A DNA stretch of 64,000 nucleotides. Origin: Monarcha castaneiventris obscurior. Taxonomy: Eukaryota; Chordata; Aves; Passeriformes; Monarchidae. A model generated the notes under the pieces. The model made no database searches. It saw only the letters and a list, made by a program, of their open reading frames with translations, and was not told the DNA's origin. The number at the start of each line of letters is the position of its first letter. The stretch's first letter is position 1. Below, piece after piece: positions 12,001 through 25,374 of the stretch. The translations under genes and the position numbers were made by a program. Where the stretch lies: contig JAMPIT010000886.1 in NCBI GenBank assembly GCA_026261815.1, positions 21,310,001 through 21,374,000 of the forward strand. Direction: 5' to 3'.

Positions 12001-15000
12001 GAAGGTTCTCGACTTTAAAAGCATGTGTCTGTTTTAAATCCTACATAAATTCCTCACAGTTTTTTAGAACAGTCTGTAACTCTAACCAGGGCATTTTTAA
12101 CACCACAGCTTCAAACAACAGCAGGAGCAAATCTAAAACATTGCTCTGAGTGGTTTCATAACATCATTAAAAGATTTCCATTTAATTAGATAAATTCCCC
12201 TTTTCTTTAACTTTTCAACCTTTCTCTCCTAAGTCCTACAAGGCAAAGGGTGAAAAGACTAAGTGAATTGAATTAAATATTAAAACATTAAAATTGGCAG
12301 TTTAGAGCTCATAAGGAAAAGACAGGGGAAAAAAAGAACTCATGAAAAACATATATTTCATGCATATTTTAGATTTTATTTTAAGACCTTTCCAAAACTA
12401 TTATGGATATTCTTAGTAAAGAAATATTATAGGCTGTGTTGTCTCCCAGGGCAGCTAAAGTTTCCAAAAGGAAGTTCAATCTGTAATACATCTTTCACAT
12501 GTTATTTTAATAAAAAAGCAAATATAATTTCTGTGTTTCCACTGCGAAATGAAGACTCATTGTTTGGTCATGTTTCCCTTCACCAGCAAATACATTTAGA
12601 AAGAATAAAGTAAATTTTATTTTAAGTTACACTGTTGTGAAACATTATGTGCATGTTGCAGTAAAATTGATTTGAGGTTGAATGTGAAAATAGCTTAACT
12701 GGTGTCTCCCAGTTTGTGTCTCTATGTGTCCAGGGGTTTTTTTACATTCATAGATTCACTAACATGTATTTCCGTGTTTGCAACTTTTGATGGTATTAAG
12801 TTCTTTTGTTTCTCCTCACTTGAGTGGAGAAACTTTATTGGTATTCAAGTGCTGTGATTTACAGAAGTGTAAACAAAAGAGAAATTACATTTACTTAGTG
12901 TGCTGTTTCCATTTCTCCAGAGCGACTCGTAATTTGTATAACGAAAGCCAAGAGAAGCTGTTCACTGCATATAAGCATTGATCTGCATTGTAAAACCAGT
13001 AGGTCCTTCACTATTGTGGGTCATTAGTCTGAAATGTGCTGAAGGAATCATAGCAAGTCTTTGTCTTTCTAATGTGTCTTACTAATTTGTCTCTACTAAC
13101 ACGTTGTCCCTGGTATTGGTAGGAAATGGATTTTCCACCAGTATTGTTACCACATCCAAACCCTTTGATGCCTTGTGAGAAACATGGTGTCATAGGCACC
13201 ATGTGTTTGTCCAGGTTTTGAGACACAGTGAGCACTGACTTTTTATAAGAACATGAATTTGGTTCACACCATTTGAATGATGAAATCTGTTTGTTACAAT
13301 GTCATAGAAAAGTGGTGTTACAACTAGGTTTCTTGAGAAAATGGCAGTACTGTGTAGATAGACCTTATGTAGGTATTGTAGGCTGAAACTAGAATATGTT
13401 CTCTGCTCCTGTATGTTGGCTAAAAGGGGAAAAAGGTAGCTACCAACTAGTTTATATAAGCATTTATATAAAATGTCTGTGCAGAATTCTTACAGTGATG
13501 TCCAGGTGCCTGTCTTAACTAGTTTATTCCTTTCAATAAACAATCAGCATCACAGGGATGCATTCTGCTGAAGTTATGTCCATGCCTTTTTTACTTCTCC
13601 ACAAGGATCATGTGCCCATCAGCAGATTGTGTGGTTAGAGGTGCTGTCTAAGGTGATGCCTTCTACACTGAGGACTTCACTGGAAAACCTCTGTCAGTCT
13701 TTAGGAAGAGTAAGACTGAAGCAATGGATTGATGTGGGTGTAGCAGAGTTTACTCAGCGCTGTGGTACAGCCAAGAGGGGATTTTGTTTGCCCAAGTTGC
13801 ATCACTGGTAATTGAGCTCTTTGTGAGTCCGTCCTGTCAGAGAGCCTTGGGTAATGAAGCTTCAGTGCAGAAATGGACATCACTTCCCAATGTGCCTGGC
13901 CCAAACTCCTGACGCATGTTCCACATGCAAAATCAGAAATGGGCTTTTGAAGTGATGGCAATTAAGGCCATCTTGAGGTAAATGATCCTCTTTGTTATTC
14001 CGGCTGTAACCAGTGAAAGGGTTATGGGACAGCTCCCATGTGGATGGGTAAATGTTTCTCATATTCGTTCAGGTGTATTGCTGCTTTGCTTATCCATACT
14101 GACAATATGTTCTTGTCCTCCAAAAATGTTTTTCTTGTACTGTGCACAGACTTGGTGCCTGTGACTGAGCAAGTCCTGCACGTTTGTGGTGCCTGTGGTG
14201 CTTAGAAGCACCAGTAATTCTGGTCATGGTCTCGAGTTGCCTGTTACCTGTTCATGCCAGAGCATTATTTCTTTTTCCTTTCCACACATCTAACCGTGTA
14301 AGATTTTAAAGGATGGCTTGTGCCATTTTGTGTCAAAGAATCTTGGTTTCTGAGTTCAGTTCAGGGAGGCCTTAGTTGCCATGACTTACGGAGGAAATAG
14401 AAGAACAGTACAATGAACAATTGATACTGAATTATTTGACTGAATCCCAAATTTAAAAATGTAAATAGCAGCAACCTGTTTGGTAAGCCCAGGTTTACCA
14501 AGTCTGTGGGAGCTTGACAGTCAAGGACTGCCATTTCTCCTTCTTACAACAGCATAAAAGTGAATTGATTCCCTTTGGGGGTTGTATATGGTGCAGTTTT
14601 ATATACTGATCAGTGTTTTTCAATGCTTTTAAGGCTTTTAGACCAGGTGTTATCTGAGGACTCAGCTTCTCTGGTCCTTTGTGAGCTGGTAAGAGTGCTA
14701 GGGTATTACTGAGTGATTGACAGGGCATATTTGTGTTTTTGGCATCTACTTCTTACATAATGCAAAAAAGGGAAGGAGAGGAAATACAGAAAAATACATT
14801 TATCAGTTTTTTAGTTCCATATATTACTTCTAAATCTCCTTGATTTTTTTCCCCCAATACCATCCTAGAAACTGCAGCCTGTTTATGATGAAATTGAGGT
14901 AACTTTTCTGAAAACTCTGTCTGGAATTAATTTTTATTTGGCTTTTATTTTTTGGTCACTGCATAATTTGCCATAATCTAACAATTCTTACTTTACTTAT

Positions 15001-18000
15001 ATTACCTTTTAAAAGTTGGGTTTTTTTTAAGATTGCACTTACATGTTGTTTGTTGGGGATAAAACCTGACATCTCTGGTAACTTCTCAGAGAGTCTCAAA
15101 GCACTTTCTAGATGATGTAATTGATACATCATATAAAGAATCTAAAAGAATGAAGCTGCTCAATAACTCACAATGGCACTATGTGATAGTTTAGAACAGG
15201 AAGTGTGGAATAACTATGTGCAGCTGGATCTACAGGATGAAATTAAATAGACAGGAAATACTTAACCAAGCTGGAATTTAACCACATCCAAAGTGGAATT
15301 TGATGTGGAAACTAGCACCTTTAATTATATGATTTTTTTTTTTCCAAAGCAACGCTTATGACTATATGTGATCACAGTCCTTATTTTCTTCTGTTGACGC
15401 TGAAATTCATTGATTGAACTAAATTTTACTGCTGTTGTGATAATGTCAGTATCCTAACTCTCTTTGGTGTAACTCCCTCTGCTGTGCAGTATTTAATTAT
15501 TGAATAGAAATGCTTTTATGGTTTTCCAGGACTAAATCAATAATGAGTGATTTTATTTTTGCTGTTTAACAAAAGAACTGCAGTTATACCTCACTCCATT
15601 TCTTCTGTTGTTTTACTACGGTTGTGGTCAGTATTACATGAGTTGCGTGGAGTAAAACACACTCAAAACCCTGCTCTCTTTGCTCTCTGTCTCTGGAACT
15701 TTGTCTAAAAACTTTAACAGAAACTTACTCTTTTTTCATCTATTGTTGTAGTGCCTTGGAGCCCAATGACAGATCCAAGCCCTGCTGGGGTGCTGCTCAA
15801 AGAAATATTTCCTGTTGCAGAGTATGCAGTAGGGAAAGCACATAAAAATAAGAACATAGCGATGATGTTGGTCTAAGTATTCCAGAATTCCCAGAATCTC
15901 CAGCGCTAAAAGTTTTATAGTGGGCCTGGAAAAGGAGAGGCTTATGGGAAGCTGTCCACCTGCTTGAGGGACAGAATGGGATAAAAGCAGGTAGCTAATT
16001 GTTTCAAAAATGAAGTAGCAAGCAGTGAATGCTCACAGACAGTCTGGTTTAAGATGGGTATCAAAGCCTGGAAGAGGAGCCAGGTCCCGAGTACTCGATT
16101 CAGGGAGGTGATGAATGGAAAATGATTTGTATTTCTTTTACAAATGCAGTTGGAATAAGGTGAATGTCTGCTCCATTGAAGCTGTGTGACTAATAAGTAA
16201 AGGAAATTCTATGCAGAAACTACTAGAAGAATTCAAGTGACAACATAAAAAAATACTTGAGAATGTGGTTTGAAAATAGGGATCTCAGCTTGGACAGAAT
16301 ATAAGGCAGGACTAAAACAGAGAGAGGAGAAGAAACAGAGGTCCTTCCACCATCAGCTTAAATGTGTTTGGCAATGATTACCTAAAAATAGGCTGGAGCC
16401 AGAGGTAGTGTGAGGATATGTTAAACCCACCTGTAGAAGCATGTTCAGTACTATCGAAGGGGATATTTCAAAAGAGGTTCTGAGGGAGTTGTTAGGTAAG
16501 AGCATCAAAAAGGGAAAAGTTAGCAAAGGCAAGAGAAAAAAGAACACTTCAGAAAGAGGAATTTACATCAAAATTTACTATAGCATAAAAGGAGTGGAAA
16601 GTGAATTTGGGTTGACTGTATTATAGAAAAACAGTGCAATAGCCAGAAAGATGGGAGAAGGGAACTTGGAAGTCAAGGGCCATTACTGGTGGATGAAAGG
16701 GCAAGATGATGTAATAAATAACCTGTTGTTTTTATCCTCTAGCTCTAATCTTTGAGAATTCTAGCATAAATTATTGAATGTGCTACTCGAAAATTAGTTA
16801 TCTTTATTACAAATTCTTTCCTGTTGTCTTGTCTTCTATACCTGTCCTTTCCTATTCCTTGTTAAAACAGTTGGCAAATCTTTAGCTTGCTAAGTTGCAC
16901 ATTATATCACTGGTACATTGAGGCACATGTATCAGCACAGTTCATAAATGGAAGCAGCTGCTTTCCTCTGCACTTATGAGAATGTACAAACACACAACCA
17001 AGATCTTCAAATCCTCTGTATGCTTTGGATACAGTTCCTATCCTGAAAAGCCATGCTGTGATTTCAATTAGTGCAGATGTGCACCAAGCCACCTTATTGG
17101 CTCAGGAAAAAATTCTTTTGTTTCAACACTTGAACTGCTAGATCTGGTTAATGTTACCAAATGAAAAAAAAAAAAAAATAACATCACACCTACGGTATTA
17201 GTCTTATACTCCAGTATCTGAAAAAACCCTGGCAGACAAAAAAATGTTGTCATCTCATAGGGAAAAGCTGAATTCATACACAGGAACTGCAGGATTACTT
17301 CGACATTTTACTAGTCCCCTGTAACACCAGCAAGTCCCATAAATGCCTAATGGAAAAACAGCAGAAAATGAGATCTGCAGCAGCCTTTAGAGATCAAATT
17401 TATGTTGCTGAACACTTTTTTCAGGTCAGGTTTAAAGGTCAAAAGAAAGTGGATAGATTAAATTTACTGATTTTGCCAACTTTAAAGGCCCCTTTTAGAG
17501 GTTTTCTCTTTCTACAGGAAGCCCCAATACACGTTTTGGATAGTTTTCTGCAAGAACTGAAATGTATAGAATCTTTATTGTATTTTTCTCAGGTGAGAAA
17601 GACACTCATATAACAATACTTAGTTATCCCTGCTGTGCTCTTGAGCAATATCTGCTTTAGATCCAAGGTCTCTTATCATCCTGGAGTAATTAATATTTCC
17701 ATTAATAAAGCTTTTAGTTTATATTAATTTCATACACAGACTAAGACTCATCTATCACAAGGCCAGTTGTGACACCACAGTGACAAAAATGGTAACCCCA
17801 ATTCATTTTCACACTTGTGTTAAAATTTATCTCCCTGTTTTTTACACAATATTAATCTCTTCTTTGTCCCAAAGAGAAAAGTATCTTCCTGTGGGCATTA
17901 CTAACTTTTACACTCTGTGCTCCTTTAAATGCGAATAGAGTAGAACTTACCACCGTCAGCGGAGAAGAAGGAAAGTGGAATACAAAATCTTACCACAAGG

Positions 18001-19020
18001 GACTTTCTCAATCATCAGTCTCTGCAAATACTAGTTGCAAAATGAATGACTGGAAGTGGGAGGATGACTGTGGACAGTATCTTCAGAATCCTAAGTAATG
18101 TGGGCTTAATGCCAAAAATGTCATTTTTAGAAACAAAACACACGCTTTTCTATAGGGTAGTAATACTAGAGAAAGACAAGTTGAATTAAAAGCTTAGTTT
18201 CTGTACATGAAACAGTGCAGAACAAGCAGCATATTTGTATATCTGTATTTGGGGAGGGCAGAGGAAGGAGGGGAATTTATTTATATGGAATTATTTCATC
18301 AGTCTTTAAATGTATGGGTAATTCAGTGCAAGATTTTACAATATTTGCTCAATATCAAGTCTAAATATTTCCCAATTCAAAAAATTTTGACCTGGCCTCC
18401 TCAGTGTTCCCTCCTAGGAAAATCTTGAATATGCAGCAAATGCAGTTGTTCTCCAGTGTATATGACTACTTGTAAATTATCGTGCTTAAATTGTAGTAAA
18501 TATTCACTCTAAAAGCCTTTTCAAAATTACTTTGAATTGCTACTGTATTTGACTTTTGAGTGGATACTTTTATAATATGTGGTGATTTTTTGGACATGAG
18601 GTTTTCAGAGTAGTTCACAATTTTATTAGTGTCAAATTGAGCAAAGACCATGGACAGCCGTGTTGGCTTTCAACTGTGTGAATTTCCTGTGTAGTCATTA
18701 ACATGAGGTGTGTCTTTGGGACGGGGGAATTGAGTGATAGCTGTAATTATAGATTTAGCAGTATCTCCGTAGTGAAATACTTTATTAGCCACTCATTAAG
18801 GAAAAGCTTTCAATATTAAGCTTTCTACACTAAAGAATGTTATTCTCCAGTTTAGTTCTTGAGCAAAGCTTCTGCTAGGATTTGAAGAGCTAGCTGTGCT
18901 GAGATCTTTGTGGCTTGCATGTAGTCCTATGGGATGTGTTGTAGCTTGAACTCCACGATTTATTAAGATTTTCAAATTTAGCCAAATTCAACATCATAAT
19001 TCCAGTTTCAGGGCTAACTG
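9061..19020. other. Intronic stretch without genes
   Basis: Unique-looking intronic DNA of ordinary composition with small A/T runs. The 11155-11275 interval is a homeodomain-site-rich AT block. The 13.55-14.25 kb and 15.75-16.7 kb parts are somewhat more GC-rich or purine-rich and may be old unrecognised repeats. The longest frames are about 60-90 codons and match nothing I know. No tRNA, no CR1 and no ADK exon was seen. Confidence 0.55.
11155..11275. promoter_or_regulatory. Candidate conserved non-coding element
   Basis: Contains GGCTAATTAGATTCAC, CTAATTATTTAGCC and repeated TTAAGCAAT/TTGCTTAA-like segments in about 120 bp. The texture resembles developmental enhancers, but nothing here proves conservation. 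Confidence 0.2.
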
Positions 19021-19021
19021 A

Positions 19022-19480
19022 AAAATTTACTGAGATGGGAGTTCAAATATCCAAGCAGTCTTAGAAAAATACAGTTGTTTTTCACAAACACGGAAGACTG
19101 CCTGGCCAGATATGGACCTTGCTGAACTAAAATGGAATAAAGCTTAACACTTGGGTTTCAGCTTAGAAGCAACTTGTAACAAATGTGCACAAACTCAGGG
19201 TAATTCTGAAAATTCTCCTTTTGGAATAGAGCTGATGGGACAAATTTTAATAAAATTGGATACATCTGCAGTGGTATCATATATCAACCAAGAGGCAGAC
19301 AAAAGAAGTAGGAATTTATTGGAGGAATCCATCTGACTTTTCTTGTGGGCAGAATTACATCTGGCATTTGTGAGGGTGTGCCATTTCCCAGATCTTCACA
19401 GTATGTTGGCAGACTTTTTTAGCAGGCTTGGATGCTCATTTGGGAGAGCATGATCTCTGAATAGATGCATAATTCACTGT
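19022..19480 (+). pseudogene. Retrotransposon RNase H domain fossil, DIRS-like
   Basis: One + frame can be followed from about 19034 to at least 19460 without any indel, broken only by stop codons at 19145, 19334 and 19451. It reads, in order, a DGS segment (Asp codon at 19034), AELKWNKA (Glu at 19124), KLDTSAVVSYINQ (Asp at 19259), RSRNLLEE, LFLWAELHLA, and HSMLADFFSRLG (Asp at 19412). This is the order and spacing of the RNase H domain of tyrosine-recombinase retrotransposons of the DIRS group, where DNTTxVxYIN, GGTRS, WAE and HIPGxxNxxADxLSR are typical; Ty3-like RNase H is the main alternative. The four carboxylates expected at an RNase H active site all have counterparts. No reverse transcriptase upstream or tyrosine recombinase downstream was found, so it is a dead fragment. 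Confidence reflects recognition by eye only. Confidence 0.6.
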
Positions 19481-22400
19481 AGTAAAACCAAGGTACACGT
19501 CTCCTTGCAACAGACTCTTTTGCCATAAGAAAAATATCCAAAGGCAAATACAAATTTGTAGCAGGCAGTCAGAAAAGCAGACAAAGTATTACTCTATCAA
19601 AATGCCAGACATTCAGAAGATGTTTTATAGAAGTTTCACACATCTCCTGGTCATCTGTATCCTCAGGATAGAATCCCCATAGAATGATTATGGTGTTAAT
19701 TGTGGAAAATTGGTAATCATCAGTGGTGTTAAATATCTGAATTCTAAAATGTATCATAGAGTCTTGAAATTGTAGAATATTTTCCATGGACTGTTATTAG
19801 CAGTGAATATTCTGAAGCTCCTTTACTCCAAGATTAGAGTTGCCAGGGATATGGCAAGGTACATGAGATGTAAGCAATTGTTGTGGAGAGCAAATTGCTA
19901 GAAAAGCAAGTTCACAGGAAGACTTCTGCAACTCCTGTGTGTATGGATGCAGTTTTTCAGGAGTAAATAGGGTCAGAAGACACTTCAGAGACTGTTTATT
20001 ACACATATACAGAAGTACTGCTGTGCTGCAAACCATTCTCTGAAGTGTGCTTTTTCAGCAGCCTGGAGCATACCTGTGGTATTATTACTCAGAGGTTATG
20101 GATGTGCATTAGACTTAGACTTGAGTGCTGTTGGATTTACAAAGTTAAGTGCACAAGCTTCACAGGCCTGAGGCTCTCCTTCAAGGGGAACTCATGTAAT
20201 TTCTCTGCTTCTAGACAAGGCCACGCCTGCAGTTTCTAACAGTAATTACCTCTGGCTAAACCTAACAGGTGATATAAGCATATTCTATGATTGATGTGCA
20301 TCAGTTGTAAGCTGGTAAGGTGTGGATGAAGCCAGCTCTTAAGTGGTTCTAGTTCACACTGGATAAAATCAGTTGAGTGCTGTCAGTAGAAGGTCTGTCT
20401 TTGTTGGGTATTAAGTGTCTAACGTGCTCATTTGGTGAAGCTAGAGCCTCAGACCTTAGCTAAATCATTATATCCAAAAAAAGATTTTTCTGTTGGAGCA
20501 GTTTGGTCTGTTTTGGTGCCTGGAAGGGAAACTTCCCATCTGACTGTGTATCAAGAAAGTCAGTTTCTAAACTCAAGTTCATAAACATAAAATCCAGACC
20601 AGTTTTGCCGTTGGTACAGTGGTGCTCATTTGTAAAAGCTAAAGTAAAGCCTGTGCCAGCATGGAATTTATTCTCCTCTTTGCATTTCAGTTTGTGCCCC
20701 TGGTGACTGATTTGAAAAATTACTTTTTTTAAAGTAGCATCCATGAAGAATAGGTATATGGATCAGCACAGTGAGGATCAAGTTTACCTGCACGGGAGCC
20801 ACTATCCTATGATTTTTCAACAAGTGCCATTTACAACTGTTATGAAAATCTGTCAGTGTCTGTGTCTGGTACGGAGCAACTGTGCTGACTGTGCTCAGAG
20901 GTGAGGGAGTTTTGCTGCAGAACTGCAGGAAGTGCTCAATGTGCCTGCATGGTTCTTTCACCTGAGTGACAGGTCAGAAAGAATATCTCTAGGCTTCCTG
21001 GTGGCTCTTTGGGTATGGAAACAATAAACAAGCAATACATCTGTTTGTGGATCTTCTTTAAATTAGTAATGCTGACATGTAATATTTTATAAACCAGTTA
21101 TTTCCAGTTAGAAATTTTTTGCTTTGAGTTTCATAAAATAAGATTTCCTTACTACAGAACTACAGAACATAACAGGAAAAGGAGCGAAAGGCAGTTTGTG
21201 CTTCACATTAGTACATCTAAAGTGAACAAAGCCATCCATTGTGTTGCTTTTGTGTCACTGTTGTTAGATATTAATTTGATAAGGACAGACTATGTTAAAA
21301 TGGGGACTGGAAAAAAATGTTGAAACTTTTTTTTTCCCCTTGACTGCTCTATCATACATTATAATGTTTATTGTTGAGATTAAGTACTCTCTATTCAAGC
21401 AGTAACAAGTTTCATAGTGGAACAAAAGTAAGCAGCACTCATGAAATTCATTTTAACAAAAAGTATGAACAGAAAGATATGAAAACTATTGATTATGTTG
21501 TCTGTGGTGACATACAAACAAAATGATAACTGTTCACATCTATACAAGTGGAAGAATGGCAATGTCAGATTGTGCAGAGATTAACATAAGAATCTGACAT
21601 CTTTGGTGAAAATTTATAATTACAATTGATGCTTTGGTAGAGATTGGAATGAGGGTGGAATCTTGTCAAATAATTTTTTCTGTTGTTCATGTCATCGCCA
21701 ACTACTTAACCCTTTAAATATCCATGATTATTGCTATGGATAAAGTGCTATGACTGTTGTAATATGTTTTTCTGTGATTTGTACCAGTTCTGAACATGTG
21801 TTTCAGAAGGAAACTTCTTATGCTTAATTTTGTTCTGCAGAAGATGTTTTAAATAGTGTCATATAGATACTGCTCTCCAGGGCAAAGTTTTGTCAGAATA
21901 GCTGATTTGCATCTCAGCTGCCTTTACTGAAGAAAATTAGAGCTGTAAATATAAGAAAAGTGAAGAAATATAAAGGATTTATCCATGACTGCTGTGCTCT
22001 GGTTTCAAGGTACCATTATCACTTCTGTTTCTTACAATTTATAGAAGTGTTTGATACCACTCTGCCAGCTTTGGTTTCTTACTAGACTCATGACTAGGTT
22101 GGACCATAGATGTTGATGAGGAGGTATTGCAGGGACAGGAGTGAAAAGGAAATCCTTGATTTCCATACTTAGCTGTTTTGAAGAGAGAGCAAGCTCCAAT
22201 AAATACCAAATCATCTGACTTTTCTGTAAATAAAGGCATGTCATTGATACAGATGCGTAAAAATATATCAAAAACTTGAGACAGACACTCTCCATGTTTG
22301 CTTTGAAGAATGCATGCTGCATTTTACTTTGACATGGACAAATAATTTTCATTCCCTAAAAGGAAGTTATTCTGTTACACAGTTTCAAAATGTTCTTGTT

Positions 22401-23865
22401 TGGCTGTTTAAAAACTAGAAATTATGTTTATCTAGCATAAGGACGGGATTTAACCTCTCAGAACTAAGTAGGTGACTTTGAGACATCCCAACTTCATTTT
22501 CTTTTAAAAGCAGTGAAACATGAGCTCTAATGCTGATTTTAAAAGGAGTGCTTTTTCATTTGTCTTTGTTATGTGCGTCAAATACGTCAAAGTTATTCAG
22601 TGATAGTCTAATCCAGAAATCGTGGTTATAGTGTATAAATTAGCACACAAGTTAACACTGTTAATTACATTATGATGGCTTTAGTATCTGTTTTTCTTAT
22701 TCTCTATTTTCAAGGGCACAAATTGAATGGGCAAAGATTCAAGTAAAGGGTAAAAAAGAACAGGGAACATTTTTTCATAATTAATATTCTGATTAATATT
22801 CTGTAACAGAACTCATTCCTGTTCAAAGGACTGTCTACATATAGGGTTGTAGGCATTATTAAGATCACATTGACTTCATAATTTGGAATTCAGAGATGCT
22901 CCATGTGAACAGGAAGGGCTGCAGAAGGATCTCAAACTCTAAGGTGTTCTAATGCATCTACGTGGTTTGTTTGCAAAGTGTATAAATTTTGTGGTGGTTA
23001 TTTCAGGGTAAAATAGCTAATTTCTGATTCTTAGAGTACTGCCTGGGATGCTCTGCTATGAAGTACATTCTTAGAAGCTGATAGAGCATTGGAGACTGTA
23101 TGGTTTTTCCACGTATTTTTTGCCCACATTTTTCAGCTACGCACAGATCTAGTATATCATAGGTTTTTACAATAATTCAGGTTGCAATGGACCCCTAGAG
23201 GTTTGCTAGAGCAAATTTGAAGTTTACAGTTGCTTTATGTTCAGTCATTTTGAATACTTCCAAGGAAGTTCTAATATGTGATCCCTATCATGAAAATACG
23301 TTTTCCATGTGAAATTTCTTTGAATATTCTAAAACTCACATGAGTTTCAAAAGCAGTTTGATTTATATAGTTTTAAATACCATTTTTAAGAACATGAACT
23401 CATATAAATCTCTTCTTTTTCCCTATGCACTTCAACATTTCAAAAATAAGCTAGTTGAATTAAACCACACAAACTAATTTGGGCACTAACAAATAGAAGA
23501 GACATTGATTCAGGGGGTTAGGCCTGACTTACAAAACTAGAATTGCCATGTTGGAAATATGTCCTTGAATGTAACCTTGTTTCCATAAAGTAAAAGTTTT
23601 GGAGACTGAAGTGAGTCCAAAGAAGTTACTTACTTAGCAGTGGTTTTCTTAGTTGCTAGTTGTATTCTGCACTGTTGTTTTTAATCTGTGAATTGATTTG
23701 GAACTATAAATTCTCACTTACATGGCAGTTTACAAAATCCATTTTTTGTCATAGATTAAAAAATAGTGCCCATATGTTTCTACCGTTGCAGAAAAAATGT
23801 GTAACATTGCACAGTATTTTTAAAATGAGCAGCACTAATCCTACAATGAAAAATTGCATCGCACT
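19481..23865. other. Intronic stretch without genes
   Basis: Ordinary intronic sequence. Frames up to 106 codons occur on the minus strand (20460-20961, 22032-22352) but show no domain, have ordinary intron composition and lack splice context, so they are taken as chance. A small local duplication of ATTAATATTCTG is present near 22782-22802. Nothing else recognisable was seen. Confidence 0.55.
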
Positions 23866-24527
23866 GTGTGAATGAGCAGCCTCAGTTTCCCGAGTGCCGC
23901 CCTGCCACAGGAGAGCTTTGGTGGAATATCCGAGGTGCACGGTGCTGTAGAGGTACAGCCACAGGAACACTTGGTACTGAGCACACCCCAGCATCCACAG
24001 AAGGCACATACCCCAGCGAGCTTGGATACCTGTTCCTGAAGGCTGAGAAGGTTCCTGGGTGCCAAGAGCTGGACCTCCCTAAGCCCCAGAGGATTTTCGG
24101 AAGCCTCGTTGTCCCTTCTGGTGGTGCCAAAGAACTGATGCCTTCTCCAGCCACCTAGAAACAGAGACCAGACAAGAGTAAGGGAATAAAGATAGGTATT
24201 TATTTGAAGGGCCTTCAAGGTACACCCTGGGGGAGCCGGAGGCTGCTTCCAAAAAATGGACCCCAAGATGGACGACAGGTCACGAGTTCTTCACACCTTT
24301 ATAGGTTTGGTTCATTTGCATACCACGGTTAATTCTCCAATTAAAGCCCCAGTTTAATGATGTAATTCCCCTCAGCTTGCTCCCCCCTTAGAGCCTTTGA
24401 TTTACACATTTTGGGCCTAGAAGAGCCTGGGTGCCCTTGAAGGCAAAGCCTGGAGAGGCTTTGTTATGTCTATCTTGCACGAGAGAGCCGGAATTACAGG
24501 CTACAAGGAACTTCAGAGTTACACTCT
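23866..24527 (-). mobile_element. Solo-LTR-like endogenous retrovirus element, antisense to ADK
   Basis: Read on the minus strand, the block begins TGTAACTCTGAAG at 24527 and can be followed to ATTCACA at 23866, giving TG...CA ends about 660 bp apart. It contains an octamer ATGCAAAT (24314-24321), a TATA box TATAAAG (24298-24304) about 10 bp downstream, a poly(A) signal AATAAA (24199-24204) about 100 bp further on, then a T-rich region with TCTTGTCTGGTCTCTG. This U3-R-U5 layout is diagnostic of an LTR. Its sequence, with GGACCCCAAGATGG- and CCCCAGGGTGTACC-like segments, resembles LTRs I remember from songbird genomes, but I cannot name the family. No target-site duplication could be matched, so the ends are approximate, and no gag, pol or env remains are adjacent. 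A 141-codon minus frame (23841-24266) runs through it and is not a gene. Confidence 0.75.
24298..24321 (-). promoter_or_regulatory. LTR core promoter: octamer plus TATA box
   Basis: On the minus strand an exact octamer motif (ATGCAAAT) sits immediately upstream of TATAAAG, the usual order for Oct-1-responsive retroviral promoters. Transcription from it would run antisense to ADK, toward lower coordinates. Activity in the host is unknown. Confidence 0.5.
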
Positions 24528-25374
24528 AAGCAGTACAGAATTTGAAAAATAGAAAAGTTAAAACCTAAGGCATCAATACTTCCAAGGAGACTGAAAGGGT
24601 GTTGTCACACATTCTTAGGGAACACAAGTATTAGCTCACTAAGTTTCAGGGGCTTCCTGTTCTCAAAATCGTTTGACTTGTAAACTCACTGATACTCTGC
24701 ATCAAGAAAGGTTAGTTCTCTGTCATAGGCTGACCATCTAAACTGATCATTTATTGCTCTAAAACAGTTTTTTAAAATACTACATTTTTAATTAAATGGG
24801 GAAAAGTATTTATTCAGTCATATTAGCTGTATCTGGAGTATGATTTTCTCTTTAGATGGGCAAATAATGTAACAGGAGTGGAGTCAGTTTCAGGTAGAGA
24901 AGCATGGAAAATATTCAGCAGAAAATTAATACTTACTTAGAGTATTGAAGCATCTTGAATAGCAGTGCAAAGTGAAGTGCAAAGTAAAAGACTAACACTA
25001 TTCTCCCTGCTTACAGTAGTGGTCCTGCTATTAAAAGTGGGTTTCTAAGGTATGAGCTCATAAATTCATTAGAAACAGGAACTTAATTTAAGTATTATTT
25101 GGCTCTAAAAAGCTAGTAATTAGGGGTATTTCCCCCTCACCCTTGGAATTTGAAGGAAGTACTTATTCAGTACTAATTCAATAATTAATGCAAAACACTC
25201 ACACAGCTCATTGTATTCAAAGTATTCTACAGGCAGTTATTATTACCCAAATTAATTTAAGTGAAGGTATCTCTGTTTAGAGCTTAGCAACTGTCCACAT
25301 TTCAACTATATTAATAATTATTAGAATTAGCATAGATCCTGACCCTCATTTATTTGCGTTCAGAAACAAAACCA

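Noticed and set aside
15080..15240. Further MIR-like SINE
   Set aside because: CTCAAAGCACTTTCTAG resembles an old SINE start, but the rest of the order is not convincing.
17350..17613. 87-codon + strand frame as an upstream ADK exon
   Set aside because: The translation has no similarity to ADK or another family I know, and the frame is not bounded by matching splice sites.
23841..24266. 141-codon minus-strand reading frame
   Set aside because: It runs through the R/U5 part of the antisense LTR and does not resemble gag, pol or env.
25190..25320. Further MIR-like SINE
   Set aside because: Only a CAAAGTATTCTACAGG-like segment resembles the family; too little to call.
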